Part shown: positions 1 through 8,524 of the stretch, piece by piece | How the letters are laid out: each line of letters begins with the position of its first letter | Numbering within the stretch: the first letter of the stretch is position 1 | Origin: Streptomyces sp. M41(2017) | Lineage (GTDB): Bacteria > Actinomycetota > Actinomycetes > Streptomycetales > Streptomycetaceae | Length of the DNA stretch: 64,000 nt | Direction of reading: 5' to 3' | NCBI RefSeq assembly: GCF_002078175.1 | Contig: NZ_MWFK01000001.1 | Coordinates: 3,038,001-3,102,000 of the forward strand | Program-made: the position numbers and the translations under genes | The notes under the pieces: model-generated | What the model saw: the letters and a program-made list of their open reading frames with translations, nothing else | Database searches by the model: none | What the model was told of the DNA's origin: nothing

Positions 1-398
1 CCGGGCACCCCGCCCCGGTCCGGCGCCTGCCGGTCAGGCCCGGGACGTCCCCGGCGCCCCGGCCTGCGGCGACGCCGCTGCCCGCTCCCTCTCCGTGAGG
101 CGCGGGGCCCGGTGCGGCCGCCCCTCGGGTCGCCGCTTCCGGGAGTCCGGCCTCCGCCCGACCAGGTGGTACGCCGCTGACCTGCAGTTTCGTTTTTCCT
201 TGAACTTTTCCTCCGGCCCGGTGTGACGTTTTCAGCCGCCGTGACGCAGTAAGGGGTGAGCCGACTGGTCATCGGCCGTCGCACGGAGCCGGGGTTCCCC
301 CCGTACCCACGGCTCCGTGCACCTGGCGCGGGCGGGACACGTTCCCCCGGTCCCGCCCGCGCCCCACTCCTTTCCCGCCCCACCCCCGCAGCGCCCCG
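1..398. other. Intergenic region, no gene seen, two hairpins
   Basis: No convincing coding frame was found here. The only notable structures are two stem-loops. One pairs 281-290 with 311-320 (GCACGGAGCC stem). The other pairs 325-338 with 350-363 (14-bp perfect stem). A locally AT-richer stretch at about 185-240 may hold a promoter, but no clear -35/-10 pair could be assigned. Confidence 0.5.
325..363 (-). terminator. Hairpin terminator of the L,D-transpeptidase gene
   Basis: GGCGCGGGCGGGAC (325-338) pairs perfectly with 350-363 around an 11-nt loop. It lies 35 bp past the stop of the minus-strand gene that ends at 399. There is no U-tract, which is usual for GC-rich actinobacterial terminators. 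Confidence 0.6.
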
Positions 399-1244
399 TC
401 ACCAGTAGACGACGACCTTGTCGCCGTTCCGGACCTGCGCGAACAGGGCCGACACCTTGCTCTGGTCACGGACGTTGACGCAGCCGTGCGAGGCGCCGTA
501 GTAGCCGCGCGCGGCGAAGTCCGAGGAGTAGTGCACGGCCTGGCCGCCGCTGAAGAACATCGCGTACGGCATGGACGTGTGGTAGAGCGTCGACACGTGA
601 TGGCGTGACTTGAAGTAGACGGTGAACACGCCCTCGCGGGTCGGCGTGTACTGCGAGCCGAACCGCACGTCCATCTCCGAGACGGTCCTGCCGTCGACCA
701 TCCAGCGCAGGGTGCGGCTGGTCTTGCTGACGCACAGCACCCGCCCCGTCAGACAGCGCGGATCGGGCTTCGCGGCCGGCTGCCCGCCGTACGGGTACAG
801 CTCCCAGTCGGCCGGATCGTGCGTCATCTTCTTCAGACGCTGCCAGGTGACGGCGTCCATCTGCCCGGTGCTCGGCAGCCCCCGCTTGCTCTGGAACCCC
901 TTGACGGCCGCGACCGTACGGTCGTCGTACGTCCCCGTCGGCGGGGTGATCAGCCAGGCGACCTGGTGCAGCCGGGCCTGCGCCGAGCGGATGTCGTCCC
1001 CCCGGTCGCCGCTCGACCAGAGGACCTTGGCGGGGACTCCCTTCGAGGCGGCCGGGGTGCCGGCCCTGCCCTCGGCGCCGGTCGTCGGCTTGTCGTCGTC
1101 GCCCTTACCGGGCGCGAGCGAACCGTCGATCCGCACGGGCGCCGCGGTCTTCCCCGACGCGTCCACACCCTGTGCCGTGCAGCCGCTCAGCGCGGCCAGC
1201 GCCACCAGCGCGGCCAACGGTCTCTTCATCCCTGTGGTACGCAT
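399..1244 (-). CDS. L,D-transpeptidase lipoprotein with peptidoglycan-binding domain
   Basis: The 281-residue protein should form 3-3 cross-links in peptidoglycan outside the membrane. The N-terminus is a lipoprotein signal: basic start, hydrophobic core, lipobox ALSGC with the acylated Cys at about residue 22. A disordered linker follows. A PG_binding_1 domain spans about 82-138, with the typical pattern DDRTVAAVKGFQ. The YkuD catalytic domain covers about 165-281 and carries the active-site signature SHGCVNVR near residue 252, with the upstream His in AVHYSS. The ATG at 1244 is chosen because AGGGG sits five bases before it and it leaves a proper signal peptide; ATG 1229 is an alternative. 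The gene is monocistronic and divergent from the LysE exporter. Family assignment is secure; the peptide substrate is inferred from the family. Confidence 0.93.
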   Translation of the reverse strand: MRTTGMKRPLAALVALAALSGCTAQGVDASGKTAAPVRIDGSLAPGKGDDDKPTTGAEGRAGTPAASKGVPAKVLWSSGDRGDDIRSAQARLHQVAWLITPPTGTYDDRTVAAVKGFQSKRGLPSTGQMDAVTWQRLKKMTHDPADWELYPYGGQPAAKPDPRCLTGRVLCVSKTSRTLRWMVDGRTVSEMDVRFGSQYTPTREGVFTVYFKSRHHVSTLYHTSMPYAMFFSGGQAVHYSSDFAARGYYGASHGCVNVRDQSKVSALFAQVRNGDKVVVYW

Positions 1245-1573
1245 CCGGACCCCTGTTCCACCCGTCCTGTCGTGCACATCAGGCCCCCCTCTCGCCCCGC
1301 GCCCCCTGAGATGCTCCCCGCGGGTGACCGGTCACGAACCAGGCGGCATGGGGGCAGCGAACACGAGAACCCCCCGCCCCCACGGACGCACATGCGGTCG
1401 AGGACGTTCCGACCTGGGCGATTCCTCCGTATGGGTGAGCGGGAACGGAGTCCGCGCGCCCGGGCCGTGCTCACCACGCTCCCCGGCGGCGAACGACCCG
1501 CCCGGGCCCCGGCCATGACGGACGTGTGAGACGGGGCGGTGCGGTGTCGTAGGTGCGTGCGACACTCACTTTC
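1245..1573. promoter_or_regulatory. Divergent promoter region with palindrome GTGACCGGTCAC
   Basis: This 329-bp region separates two divergent genes and has no credible coding frame. A perfect 12-bp palindrome, GTGACCGGTCAC, lies at 1324-1335 and could be an operator. It has GTG-N6-CAC spacing, shorter than the Crp motif I recall for streptomycetes, so no factor is named. Confidence 0.35.
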
Positions 1574-2224
1574 ATGCTTGGTGTCATCGATCTCCCCACC
1601 TATCTGGCGGGGCTTGTGCTGATTGTCCTGTTGCCGGGACCGAACTCCTTGTACGTGCTGTCGGTCGCCGCCCGGAAGGGTGTGCGTACGGGGTACAGGG
1701 CCGCCGCGGGTGTGTGGTGCGGGGACACCGTGCTCATGACGCTCTCCGCGGCCGGTGTCGCGTCGCTGCTGCAGGCGAACGAGGTGCTGTTCGGGATCGT
1801 GAAGTACGCGGGCGCCGGCTATCTGACCTGGCTGGCGTTCGGAATGCTGCGGGCCGCGTGGACGATGTGGCGGGCCCGCCGGGAGGCCGCCGTCGAGAGC
1901 GCGGAGGCCGAGCCGGTGGCCGGGGAGCGGCCGTTCCGGCGAGCGTTCGTGATCAGCCTCTTCAACCCGAAGGCGATCCTGTTCTTCGTCGCCTTCTTCG
2001 TGCAGTTCGTCGACCCCGGCTACGCCTACCCGGCGCTCTCCTTCGTCGTGCTCGGCGCCTTCGCCCAGCTCGCGAGCTTCCTCTACCTGACCGCGCTGAT
2101 CTTCAGCGGTACGCGGCTCGCGGCCGCCTTCCGCCGCCGGCGGCGCCTCTCCGCCGGCGCCACCACCGCGGCCGGCGCCCTCTTCCTCGGCTTCGCGGTC
2201 AAGCTCACGCTCGCCAGTGCCTGA
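1574..2224 (+). CDS. LysE/RhtB family amino acid exporter (LeuE-like)
   Basis: The 216-residue integral membrane protein should export amino acids or related small metabolites across the cytoplasmic membrane. It opens with the family signature LPGPNSLYVLSVAARKG at about residues 18-34. A hydrophobic, Gly/Ala-rich segment follows, then a charged loop at about 100-120 and the conserved FNPKAILFF motif at about 131-139, which is typical of LeuE/RhtB proteins. About six membrane segments are visible, and the length fits the family. ATG 1574 is preferred over the in-frame GTG 1553 because family members begin just before the first hydrophobic helix. It ends 10 bp from the convergent monooxygenase gene. 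The substrate cannot be told from sequence. Confidence 0.88.
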   Translation: MLGVIDLPTYLAGLVLIVLLPGPNSLYVLSVAARKGVRTGYRAAAGVWCGDTVLMTLSAAGVASLLQANEVLFGIVKYAGAGYLTWLAFGMLRAAWTMWRARREAAVESAEAEPVAGERPFRRAFVISLFNPKAILFFVAFFVQFVDPGYAYPALSFVVLGAFAQLASFLYLTALIFSGTRLAAAFRRRRRLSAGATTAAGALFLGFAVKLTLASA

Positions 2225-2233
2225 GACCCGCCC

Positions 2234-3703
2234 TCAGCCGAGGGGCAGGCCCACCGTGGCCGCGTACGCCGGCAGCGTGCTCGTCGTGCTGCCGGCCCAG
2301 CCGACGTAGCCGTCGGGGCGGACGAGGAAGACGCCGCTGCCGTACTTCTGGCACGCGTCGACGCGAGCCGTACGGACGCCCGGCAGTGCCCGCGGTTCCT
2401 CGTCCATGCCGACCGTCAGCAGCGTCCAGTGCGGTCCCCGGAACACATCGAAGAGCCGGACGCCGCCGACCGTCGCGTCGGGGGCCCGGTCACCGGCTCG
2501 CAGCGCTCCGTCCGGCAGCTCCGTGCGGGTCTCCACCGCGAGGGACGAGCCCCGGTAGCCGAGGCCGAGTTGACGGGTCGCCGCCCCGCGCCGGGTCTCG
2601 CCGCGGTGCACCCGCGTCGACAGGCCGAGCATGTCGGCGGCGACGGGCCGCCGTTCCGCCTCGTAGGTGTCGAGAAGGGCGGCCGGTGCCGCGCCGCTCA
2701 GCACCGCGCCCAGCTTCCAGCCCAGGTTGTAGGCGTCCTGGACGCTGGTGTTGAGCCCCTGCCCGCCGGCCGGCGAGTGCACGTGCGCCGCGTCCCCGGC
2801 GAGGAAGACCCGGCCTGCCCGGAAGCGGTCCGCGAGGGCGGCACGTGGCCGGAAGTCCGAGGCCCACCGCACCTCGGTCACGTCCTCGGGCGCGAGATGG
2901 GAGCGCGCGGCGACGGTCTTCCGGGTGCCCTCCAGGGACAGGTCGACGTCCGTGCCCTCCGGGAACTGCGCCACGGCCTGGAAGTCCTCCGTGCCGGCCA
3001 GCGGGCAGATCGCCAGGAAGCCGCCGGAGTCCGGGCTCGGCGGGAAGACGTGCCAGTTGTCGCGGTCGAGGCCGGTGATCCGGACGTCCGCGACGAGCAG
3101 GGGATGCGGGTCGACGGTCTCCCCGGTCATGGCGATCCCGAGCGCGCGCCGCACGACGGAGCGACCCCCGTCCGCGGCGACGACGTACCGGGCGTGGACC
3201 GGCGCCCCGGAGGCGAACTCCACGGTCACACCGGCCCCGTCGTCGCCGGCCGCGTCGCCACCGGACCTCTCGGTCTCCTCGATCCCGACGACCTCGCGGC
3301 CGAAGGCGACCCGTCCGCCGAGTTCCTCCAGACGCGCGAAGAGGATCTCCTGCGTACGCCACTGCGGCACCATCCACGGTGTCGAGTACGGCGAGTCGTC
3401 GGTCGTGTCGGCCGGGTCGAACATCCGGTGCTCGCCGGCGCGCCGGCCGTCCTGCCAGATCATCCCCACCGGGTACTCGCCGCCCGCCGCCCGGATCGCG
3501 TCGAGCACGCCGAGGTCGTCGAAGACCTCCATGGTGCGCGGCTGGATGCCCTTGCCGCGTGAGCCGGGGAAGAGCGCGCCGGCCCGCTCGACGACCAGGG
3601 CGTCCACCCCGCGCCGGGCGAGATCCGCGCCGAGGGCGAGACCGGTCGGGCCCGCGCCGATGACGAGTACGTCCACGGTGTCCTTGTCGGTGCGCACGTC
3701 CAT
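2234..3703 (-). CDS. FAD-dependent aromatic monooxygenase (PHBH/TetX class)
   Basis: The 489-residue enzyme is a class A flavoprotein hydroxylase. It has the N-terminal Rossmann motif GAGPTGLALGADLARRG at about residues 15-31 with the Glu/Arg-containing strand after it. The second FAD motif is LAGDAAHVHSPAGGQGLNTS at about 290, and a thioredoxin-like C-terminal segment follows. Such enzymes use NAD(P)H and O2 to hydroxylate aromatic compounds, polyketides, rifamycins or tetracyclines. A start at ATG 3703 or GTG 3697 is plausible, since AAGGAG lies just upstream. The gene is divergent from a TetR regulator and has one of two identical palindromes 8 bp before its start, so it is probably induced by its own substrate. 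A role in detoxifying or tailoring a polyphenolic compound is inferred; the substrate is unknown. Confidence 0.88.
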   Translation of the reverse strand: MDVRTDKDTVDVLVIGAGPTGLALGADLARRGVDALVVERAGALFPGSRGKGIQPRTMEVFDDLGVLDAIRAAGGEYPVGMIWQDGRRAGEHRMFDPADTTDDSPYSTPWMVPQWRTQEILFARLEELGGRVAFGREVVGIEETERSGGDAAGDDGAGVTVEFASGAPVHARYVVAADGGRSVVRRALGIAMTGETVDPHPLLVADVRITGLDRDNWHVFPPSPDSGGFLAICPLAGTEDFQAVAQFPEGTDVDLSLEGTRKTVAARSHLAPEDVTEVRWASDFRPRAALADRFRAGRVFLAGDAAHVHSPAGGQGLNTSVQDAYNLGWKLGAVLSGAAPAALLDTYEAERRPVAADMLGLSTRVHRGETRRGAATRQLGLGYRGSSLAVETRTELPDGALRAGDRAPDATVGGVRLFDVFRGPHWTLLTVGMDEEPRALPGVRTARVDACQKYGSGVFLVRPDGYVGWAGSTTSTLPAYAATVGLPLG

Positions 3704-3710
3704 CCACTCC

Positions 3711-3723
3711 TTAACGCCGTTAA
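3711..3723. promoter_or_regulatory. TetR-type operator 1 (TTAACGCCGTTAA)
   Basis: This is a 13-bp perfect palindrome overlapping the Shine-Dalgarno region of the monooxygenase gene. It is the inverted equivalent of the copy at 3747-3759, with centres 36 bp apart. It is inferred to be the binding site of the neighbouring TetR protein. Confidence 0.8.
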
Positions 3724-3746
3724 GTTCCTTGCTTCGGAGCATGCGC

Positions 3747-3759
3747 TTAACGGCGTTAA
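3747..3759. promoter_or_regulatory. TetR-type operator 2 (TTAACGGCGTTAA)
   Basis: This second copy of the 13-bp palindrome lies 10 bp before the GTG start of the TetR gene. The arrangement suggests that the regulator represses both itself and the monooxygenase. Confidence 0.8.
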
Positions 3760-3769
3760 ACTGTCAAGC

Positions 3770-4435
3770 GTGGCCACCGAGAGAACTCCGAGGACCCAGC
3801 GCCCCCGGCTGGACAAGAAGCAGGTCGTCGAGACCGCCCTGCGGCTGCTCAACACGACGGGCCTCGACGGCCTGACGCTGCGGGCGATCGCCAAGGAGCT
3901 GGACGTGCAGGCGCCCGCGCTCTACTGGCACTTCAGGAACAAGCAGGAACTGCTCGACGAGATGGCCACCGAGATGTACCGACGGATGGCCGCGGACGTG
4001 GGGGAGGACGCGGAGGGCGGCTGGCGGGAGCGGCTGCTCGCCGCCAACCGCGGACTGCGCGCGGCCCTGCTGAGCTACCGCGACGGCGCGAAGGTCTTCA
4101 GCGGATCACGCTTCAACGGCACCGTGCACGCGGTCGAGATGGAGCGCACGCTGAGGCTCTTCACCGACGCGGGCTTCACCCTCGACCAGGCGGTCCGCGC
4201 GGCCACCACCGCGTATCTCTACACGCTCGGCTACGTCACCGAGGAGCAGGGCGTCCAGCCCCTGCCGGGCGAGCGGCGCGAGGGCTACGACGTACAGGAA
4301 CGCGCCCGCCGCATGGCCGACTTCCCTCTGTCGGCTGCGGCGGGCGCGGAGATCTTCGAGAACTACGAACGGCACTTCGAGGAGGGTCTGGAGCTGGTCG
4401 TGGCCGGTATCGAGACGCTCTACGGGATCGGCTGA
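3770..4435 (+). CDS. TetR family repressor with TetR_C domain
   Basis: The 221-residue protein has the N-terminal helix-turn-helix typical of tetracycline repressor itself: LTLRAIAKELDVQAPALYWH at about residues 41-60, followed by FRNKQELLDEMA. A helical ligand-binding and dimerisation domain fills residues 75-221. Its C-terminal part resembles TetR_C rather than the generic AcrR form. The GTG start at 3770 lies 10 bp downstream of a palindromic operator. Divergent pairing with a flavin monooxygenase mirrors arrangements in which the enzyme modifies the regulator's ligand. The effector is unknown. Family assignment is firm; regulation of the monooxygenase is inferred from the two shared operators. 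Confidence 0.92.
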   Translation: MATERTPRTQRPRLDKKQVVETALRLLNTTGLDGLTLRAIAKELDVQAPALYWHFRNKQELLDEMATEMYRRMAADVGEDAEGGWRERLLAANRGLRAALLSYRDGAKVFSGSRFNGTVHAVEMERTLRLFTDAGFTLDQAVRAATTAYLYTLGYVTEEQGVQPLPGERREGYDVQERARRMADFPLSAAAGAEIFENYERHFEEGLELVVAGIETLYGIG

Positions 4436-4442
4436 GAAGGCG

Positions 4443-5621
4443 TCACCGGAGGGCCGGCTGCGGGCGCGGCTTCGCCAGGGCCGAGCGCAGCCTCGGAGTG
4501 AGCCGGTTCTCCACGAAGCGGTTCAGCAGCCAGGCCAGGAGCAGCATCGTGACGACCGTCGCCGGGAAGGTGGCGTAGGACGGCAGGTGCAGGGTCCGGT
4601 GATAGGCCTGGATGGCGACCCAGCCCAGGTGTTCGTGTACGAGGTAGAACGGGTACGTGAGCGCGCCCGCGACCGTCAGCCAGCGCCAGTTGGCCCAGTT
4701 CAGCCAGCCCAGGGCGATCGCGGCGACGGCGACGTAGCCGAAGGTGACGACCAGCATGATCCCGAGGGCCGAGCGGTCGGAGAAGAACTGGGGGTTCGGG
4801 GCGTGCCACAGGCGGTCGACGGCGTAGTGCTGGCCGATCAGCCAGCTCACCCCGACGATGCCCCAGGCGTACGCGTCCCGGCGGTCGCGGTGGACGAGGT
4901 AGAGGCCGACGCCGCCGATGAAGTACGGGGCGTACTCCGGCATCAGGACCATGTTGAGGAGCGGTTCGTTCACACCCTGCGCGACGGCCGCCGCCAGGGT
5001 CCAGCCCGCGCAGAACAGGATCACGCGCCGCCGGTCGGCGCCGGGCAGCACGATGCAGAGCGCGAAGAGGGCGTAGAAGCGGACCTCCGCCCACAGGGTC
5101 CAGCAGACGCCCAGTACCCGGTCCACGCCCAGCGGCTGCTGGAGCATCGTCAGATTGAGCAGCGCGTCGCTCGGCGAGACCGCCTTGTACGCGACGACGG
5201 GCAGCGCGAACACCGCGGTGACGATGATGATGGCGGCCCAGTACGCGGGCAGCAGCCGGGAGGCGCGCGAGGCGAAGAAGGAGCGCAGGGGCCGGCCCCA
5301 GCCGCTCATGCAGATGACGAAGCCGCTGATGACGAAGAAGACCTGCACGCCGAGGCAGCCGTACGCGAACAGCTGGTGCAGGGCGGGGAACTGGTGCTTC
5401 GGCGAGGTGCCCCAGGCCTGCGTGACCTCGCCGTCCCGGCCGCCGTAGTGGTAGCACGCCACCATCAGGGCCGCGATCAGCCGCAGGCCGTCCAGGGCGC
5501 GCAGCCGGTTCTCCCGGCGGGCCGCGGGCTTGGGCGCGGCAGGCGTCTCGGCAGGAGGCAGCACCGTGCGGACCACGGTGCCGGTTGACGTCCCGCGGGC
5601 CTCCTCGGGCGTGTCGATCAC
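4443..5621 (-). CDS. Membrane acyltransferase, acyltransferase 3 (OafA-like) family
   Basis: The 392-residue polytopic protein probably transfers an acyl group, often acetyl, to a cell-surface polysaccharide or secondary metabolite. About ten membrane helices are visible. The family motif RALDGLRLIAALMVACYH near residues 43-60 contains the conserved Arg and His, and FFVISGFVI at about 94-102 is also diagnostic. GTG 5621 is chosen as start because GGAGGGG lies six bases upstream; the upstream ATG 5636 contains that ribosome-binding site and is less likely. It is convergent with the TetR gene, 7 bp apart. It lies about 400 bp from the glycopolymer cluster, so O-acetylation of that polymer is possible but unproven. 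Confidence 0.87.
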   Translation of the reverse strand: MIDTPEEARGTSTGTVVRTVLPPAETPAAPKPAARRENRLRALDGLRLIAALMVACYHYGGRDGEVTQAWGTSPKHQFPALHQLFAYGCLGVQVFFVISGFVICMSGWGRPLRSFFASRASRLLPAYWAAIIIVTAVFALPVVAYKAVSPSDALLNLTMLQQPLGVDRVLGVCWTLWAEVRFYALFALCIVLPGADRRRVILFCAGWTLAAAVAQGVNEPLLNMVLMPEYAPYFIGGVGLYLVHRDRRDAYAWGIVGVSWLIGQHYAVDRLWHAPNPQFFSDRSALGIMLVVTFGYVAVAAIALGWLNWANWRWLTVAGALTYPFYLVHEHLGWVAIQAYHRTLHLPSYATFPATVVTMLLLAWLLNRFVENRLTPRLRSALAKPRPQPALR

Positions 5622-6014
5622 AAGGTTCCCCTCCATGGGACTCAGCTGGCCCACAGCACGTTAGTCCGATAGTCGGGGATGCTTGCGCCATGGCGAGGCC
5701 GGTTCGTCGTCCCGCCCACAGGCGTTCACCTGTGCGATACCCCGGTGTTGACAACTCTTCCGAATCGTCACAAATCGCCCAAGCGCTCTAAGGTGCGGCC
5801 GAACACGTGTCGGGGAACGACGGCGGTCCGGAACGAGGCCGGAACGGCAGAGCGGGGAGCGGGGCCCGGCCGCATCCGGCCGCTCCCCGCTCCCCGCTCC
5901 TCCGCCACCGGACCACGGCGCCTTCCCGGCCGCCCCGGATGCCGTCAGGCGCTCCGGTGGCGGCCTCCGCCGTGACCGGAGCCGAAGGCCCGCCGCAGTG
6001 CCGTACGGCCCGCC
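5622..6014. other. Intergenic region with one terminator
   Basis: No credible gene is present. The region holds the promoter side of the acyltransferase gene and the terminator of the glycopolymer operon (5850-5892). A TTGACA hexamer on the plus strand at 5748-5753 has no -10 at proper spacing and no gene to drive. Confidence 0.5.
5850..5892 (-). terminator. Terminator of the minus-strand glycosyltransferase operon
   Basis: GCGGGGAGCGG (5852-5862) pairs with CCGCTCCCCGC (5880-5890), and a further GGCCG/CGGCC stem sits in the loop. It lies about 125 bp after the stop of the gene ending at 6015. Confidence 0.55.
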
Positions 6015-7349
6015 TCAGCGCCCCACGGCCCGCTTCAGCGAGCGGGCCCGCCGGGCGACCCGGCGGACCGTGGCGTTGCGCGGGATGAACGCGAGCTGTG
6101 CCGGGACCGCGCCCGGCAGAGCCAGCGAGGTGAGGCGCTTGCGCTTGAAGTAGCGCCAGGTGTGCTGGTCCAGATGCCGCGTCAGATAGCTCTCGGCCGC
6201 CGGGCGCAGATCGGGGTGGATCTTGGGCTGCATCGCGAAGCCCACGGCCCGCAGCAGCTTCGTCACGTCCGCCACGTCCATGCCGGTGCGCTGTCCCGTC
6301 ACGGCCGCCCGGTCCGACAGCTCGGGCAGCAGCGCGTCGACGATCGTGACCGGGACCCGGTTGCTGTTCTCGTACGGGGTGAGGCGGTCCAGCAGCGAGC
6401 CGGTGCCGACCCGGGCGACCGGCAGGCCGTACAGCGCGGACGCCGTGAGCAGTGCCGTCGAGAAGCAGCCGACGACCAGGGCGGGCCGCATGCGCTGGTA
6501 CAGGACCTCGGCGAGGACCGGGGTGTCGACCACCGTGAGGTCCGCCCCGAGCCGCTCCGCCTCGCGCTCCAGCAGGCGCGACCAGCGGGCCGGCGCCGTC
6601 GGGTGCGGCTTGAACACCACACGGGTGTGGCCGAGGGCGATCGCGCCCTTCAGCATCCGTACGTGGAGGTCCTCCTCTTCCTCGGCGGTGAGGATGCCGA
6701 GTGCGGAGAGGTACTGGCCGAGCAGCAGCGCCGGTTCGTCCAGGGCGGGCAGCGCGTCGCCGGTGTCCACGAGTTGCGCGAGCACCTTCACGAACGCGTC
6801 CGTGGGCACGATCTCCGGTTCGACGCCGAACTCGGTGAGCAGCAGCGGCGTGAGACCGGGGACCAGGTCCAGGTGCAGCAGCCGGGTCACCCGGGTGCCG
6901 ACCAGCGGGTCGATCTTGTTGCGGGTGGGCCCGTAGCTCATCAGACCGTCGGCGTAGACGGTGACGGGCGCTCCCATGAAGATCTGCGAGATGCCGAGCG
7001 CCGGGTTGACCTGGATCGACTCCACGGCCAGCTCGACGTCGTCGTCGCCGAGGTTCCAGGCGAGCCGCAGGTGCCGCTCCCACAGCGGTACGTCGTCCGG
7101 GCGCGGGGCCCAACCGCCGGGGTGGAACGGGGAGATGGTCTCGTTCCAGGAGATGACGTCGTCGAAGCGGCCGCGCAGCTGCTCGAAGCCGGGCATCTCG
7201 TCCACGCCGGGCGTCGTCTCGGGCGTCGCCGCGTTGTTCGAGACGAGCAGGATGCGCCGGTCGGCGGGCCCGAAGCCGTCGGTGTCGAGGGCCGCGGCGA
7301 GCGTGGCCGTTCCGTACAGCGTGGACGCCATGAAGATCTGGGTGGTCAC
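6015..7349 (-). CDS. Polysialyltransferase-like glycosyltransferase
   Basis: The 444-residue protein is predicted to polymerise or extend a nonulosonic-acid polymer from CMP-activated donor. The N-terminus TTQIFMASTLYG starts the first Rossmann-like fold. In the C-terminal half, FKPHPTAP near residue 250 matches the HP motif and VGCFSTALL near 295 matches the Ser-rich SS motif of bacterial polysialyl- and sialyltransferases. No membrane segment or signal peptide is seen. GTG 7349 overlaps the TGA of the upstream GT2 gene (GTGA), giving translational coupling. A longer reading frame continues upstream but is only the shadow of that gene. The two genes form an operon divergent from the CMP-sugar genes. 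Donor and acceptor are inferred from context. Confidence 0.82.
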   Translation of the reverse strand: MTTQIFMASTLYGTATLAAALDTDGFGPADRRILLVSNNAATPETTPGVDEMPGFEQLRGRFDDVISWNETISPFHPGGWAPRPDDVPLWERHLRLAWNLGDDDVELAVESIQVNPALGISQIFMGAPVTVYADGLMSYGPTRNKIDPLVGTRVTRLLHLDLVPGLTPLLLTEFGVEPEIVPTDAFVKVLAQLVDTGDALPALDEPALLLGQYLSALGILTAEEEEDLHVRMLKGAIALGHTRVVFKPHPTAPARWSRLLEREAERLGADLTVVDTPVLAEVLYQRMRPALVVGCFSTALLTASALYGLPVARVGTGSLLDRLTPYENSNRVPVTIVDALLPELSDRAAVTGQRTGMDVADVTKLLRAVGFAMQPKIHPDLRPAAESYLTRHLDQHTWRYFKRKRLTSLALPGAVPAQLAFIPRNATVRRVARRARSLKRAVGR

Positions 7350-8326
7350 GCGGCCACCCCCGCGGTCGGCGCGGGGCGCCGGCGCAGTCGGCGCAGCCGT
7401 GTGGCGCGCTGCACGTCCATGGAGTCGAGGGCTTCGTCGAGCACGTCCTGCGGCATGCGCCGCAGCGTGACGGCGCTCATGGACTTCAATTTCCGTGCCA
7501 CCGCCGGCTCGAACCTTTCGATGGATCCCAGGTGATGGGAAATGATCGCGCAATAGGTGCGCACGGCTTTCGGCAGCAGTTTGTCCGCGTCCCGGTCCTC
7601 GGCTGTTTCGGCCACCACCTGGTCGAACGCGCGAATGAAATCGAGTTGGCGCACATCGCCGATCTGGGTGAGCGAGGAGGCGACACCACGCCGGTAGAAC
7701 ACGCCCAGCAGCCCCACGGTGGCGAAGGATTCGGCCTCCCGGTGCAGCTTCCAGATCCACGGCCGGTCCTCGGCCGTGCGCAGCCCGTCGGTGAAGTGGA
7801 GCAGCCCGCGGTCGACGAGCCGGCGGTGGTAGATGCCCGCCCAGGCGTAGGCGTAGTCGACGGAGGTGGACCGGTCTGCGGGGAGGATGGCGTCGCGCGG
7901 ATTCAGGACGACTCCGCGGCGGCCGTGCGGGACACGGTGCACCGAACGGGCCCGCGCCGTGCACTGGACATGGTCCGTGCGCACGAAGTCGCAGCCCAGG
8001 TCCTCGATGGAGGACAGGAGTTGTTCGTAGTAACCGGGGGCGAGCCAGTCGTCCCCGTCGAGGAACGTGAGGTACTCGCCACGCGCTCTGTCGATCCCGG
8101 TGTTGCGCGCGGTGGCCAGTCCTCCGTTCTTCTCGTGTCTGACATACACCGCGCCCGGGAGCTCGCGCTCCGCGCGCGCGAGAATGTCCGGTGTCTCGTC
8201 GCGCGAGCAGTCGTCGACGAGAATGAATTCGAAGTCCTGTCGTGCGTTCGCACGCAGGCTCTTCAGAGTGTCTGGCGCGTATTGCTGCACGTTGTAGAAC
8301 GGCACGATGACGGAGAGCTTGACCAC
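7346..8326 (-). CDS. Glycosyltransferase family 2
   Basis: The 326-residue GT-A enzyme begins VKLSVIVPFYNVQQYAP, the usual GT2 start. It contains the nucleotide-binding FILVDDCSRDET at about 33-44 and the metal-binding DGDDWLAPGYY at about 90-100. The C-terminus is basic and may contact membrane or acceptor. It probably transfers a sugar to a lipid carrier or primer of the wall polymer. GTG 8326 is the only reasonable start. There is almost no leader and no clear Shine-Dalgarno at proper spacing, so the message may be leaderless. The stop overlaps the next gene's start by the GTGA arrangement. Family is certain; substrate is unknown. Confidence 0.88.
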   Translation of the reverse strand: MVKLSVIVPFYNVQQYAPDTLKSLRANARQDFEFILVDDCSRDETPDILARAERELPGAVYVRHEKNGGLATARNTGIDRARGEYLTFLDGDDWLAPGYYEQLLSSIEDLGCDFVRTDHVQCTARARSVHRVPHGRRGVVLNPRDAILPADRSTSVDYAYAWAGIYHRRLVDRGLLHFTDGLRTAEDRPWIWKLHREAESFATVGLLGVFYRRGVASSLTQIGDVRQLDFIRAFDQVVAETAEDRDADKLLPKAVRTYCAIISHHLGSIERFEPAVARKLKSMSAVTLRRMPQDVLDEALDSMDVQRATRLRRLRRRPAPTAGVAA

Positions 8327-8524
8327 CCCTGTGACGTTAGGGGGCGGCCCGGCATTCGTCTTGACCGTTGGTGGGATACGAGGTGAACGACGCGTGGCGG
8401 TACCGTGAACCACGTCGTTTTCCGGGGCGTTCGCGGGCTGATTCGCCATTCGTCGGTGTGCTGTTAACCGTTTGTTGCATTCTGGTTGGGCCGCTCCTCG
8501 AAATGGCTTCCTAGCGTCTAGGAC
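8327..8524. promoter_or_regulatory. Divergent promoter region of the glycopolymer cluster
   Basis: This 198-bp segment is clearly AT-richer than its surroundings and separates the two divergent arms of the cluster. On the plus strand a TAGCGT hexamer at 8512-8517 lies just before GTG 8525 and could be a -10 element. No matching -35 was found at 17-18 bp. Confidence 0.45.

Noticed and set aside
180..398. Possible c-di-AMP (ydaO) or other riboswitch near the left end
   Set aside because: Short pieces such as GGGGGAACCCC on the minus strand recall riboswitch cores, but other conserved parts are missing or on the wrong strand, and no downstream gene is in the window.
1324..1335. GTGACCGGTCAC as a Crp site
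   Set aside because: The spacing between half-sites is shorter than the Crp consensus I recall, so only an unnamed palindrome is reported.
5748..5791. TTGACA-based promoter on the plus strand
   Set aside because: The nearest -10-like sequence is more than 30 bp away and no plus-strand gene follows.
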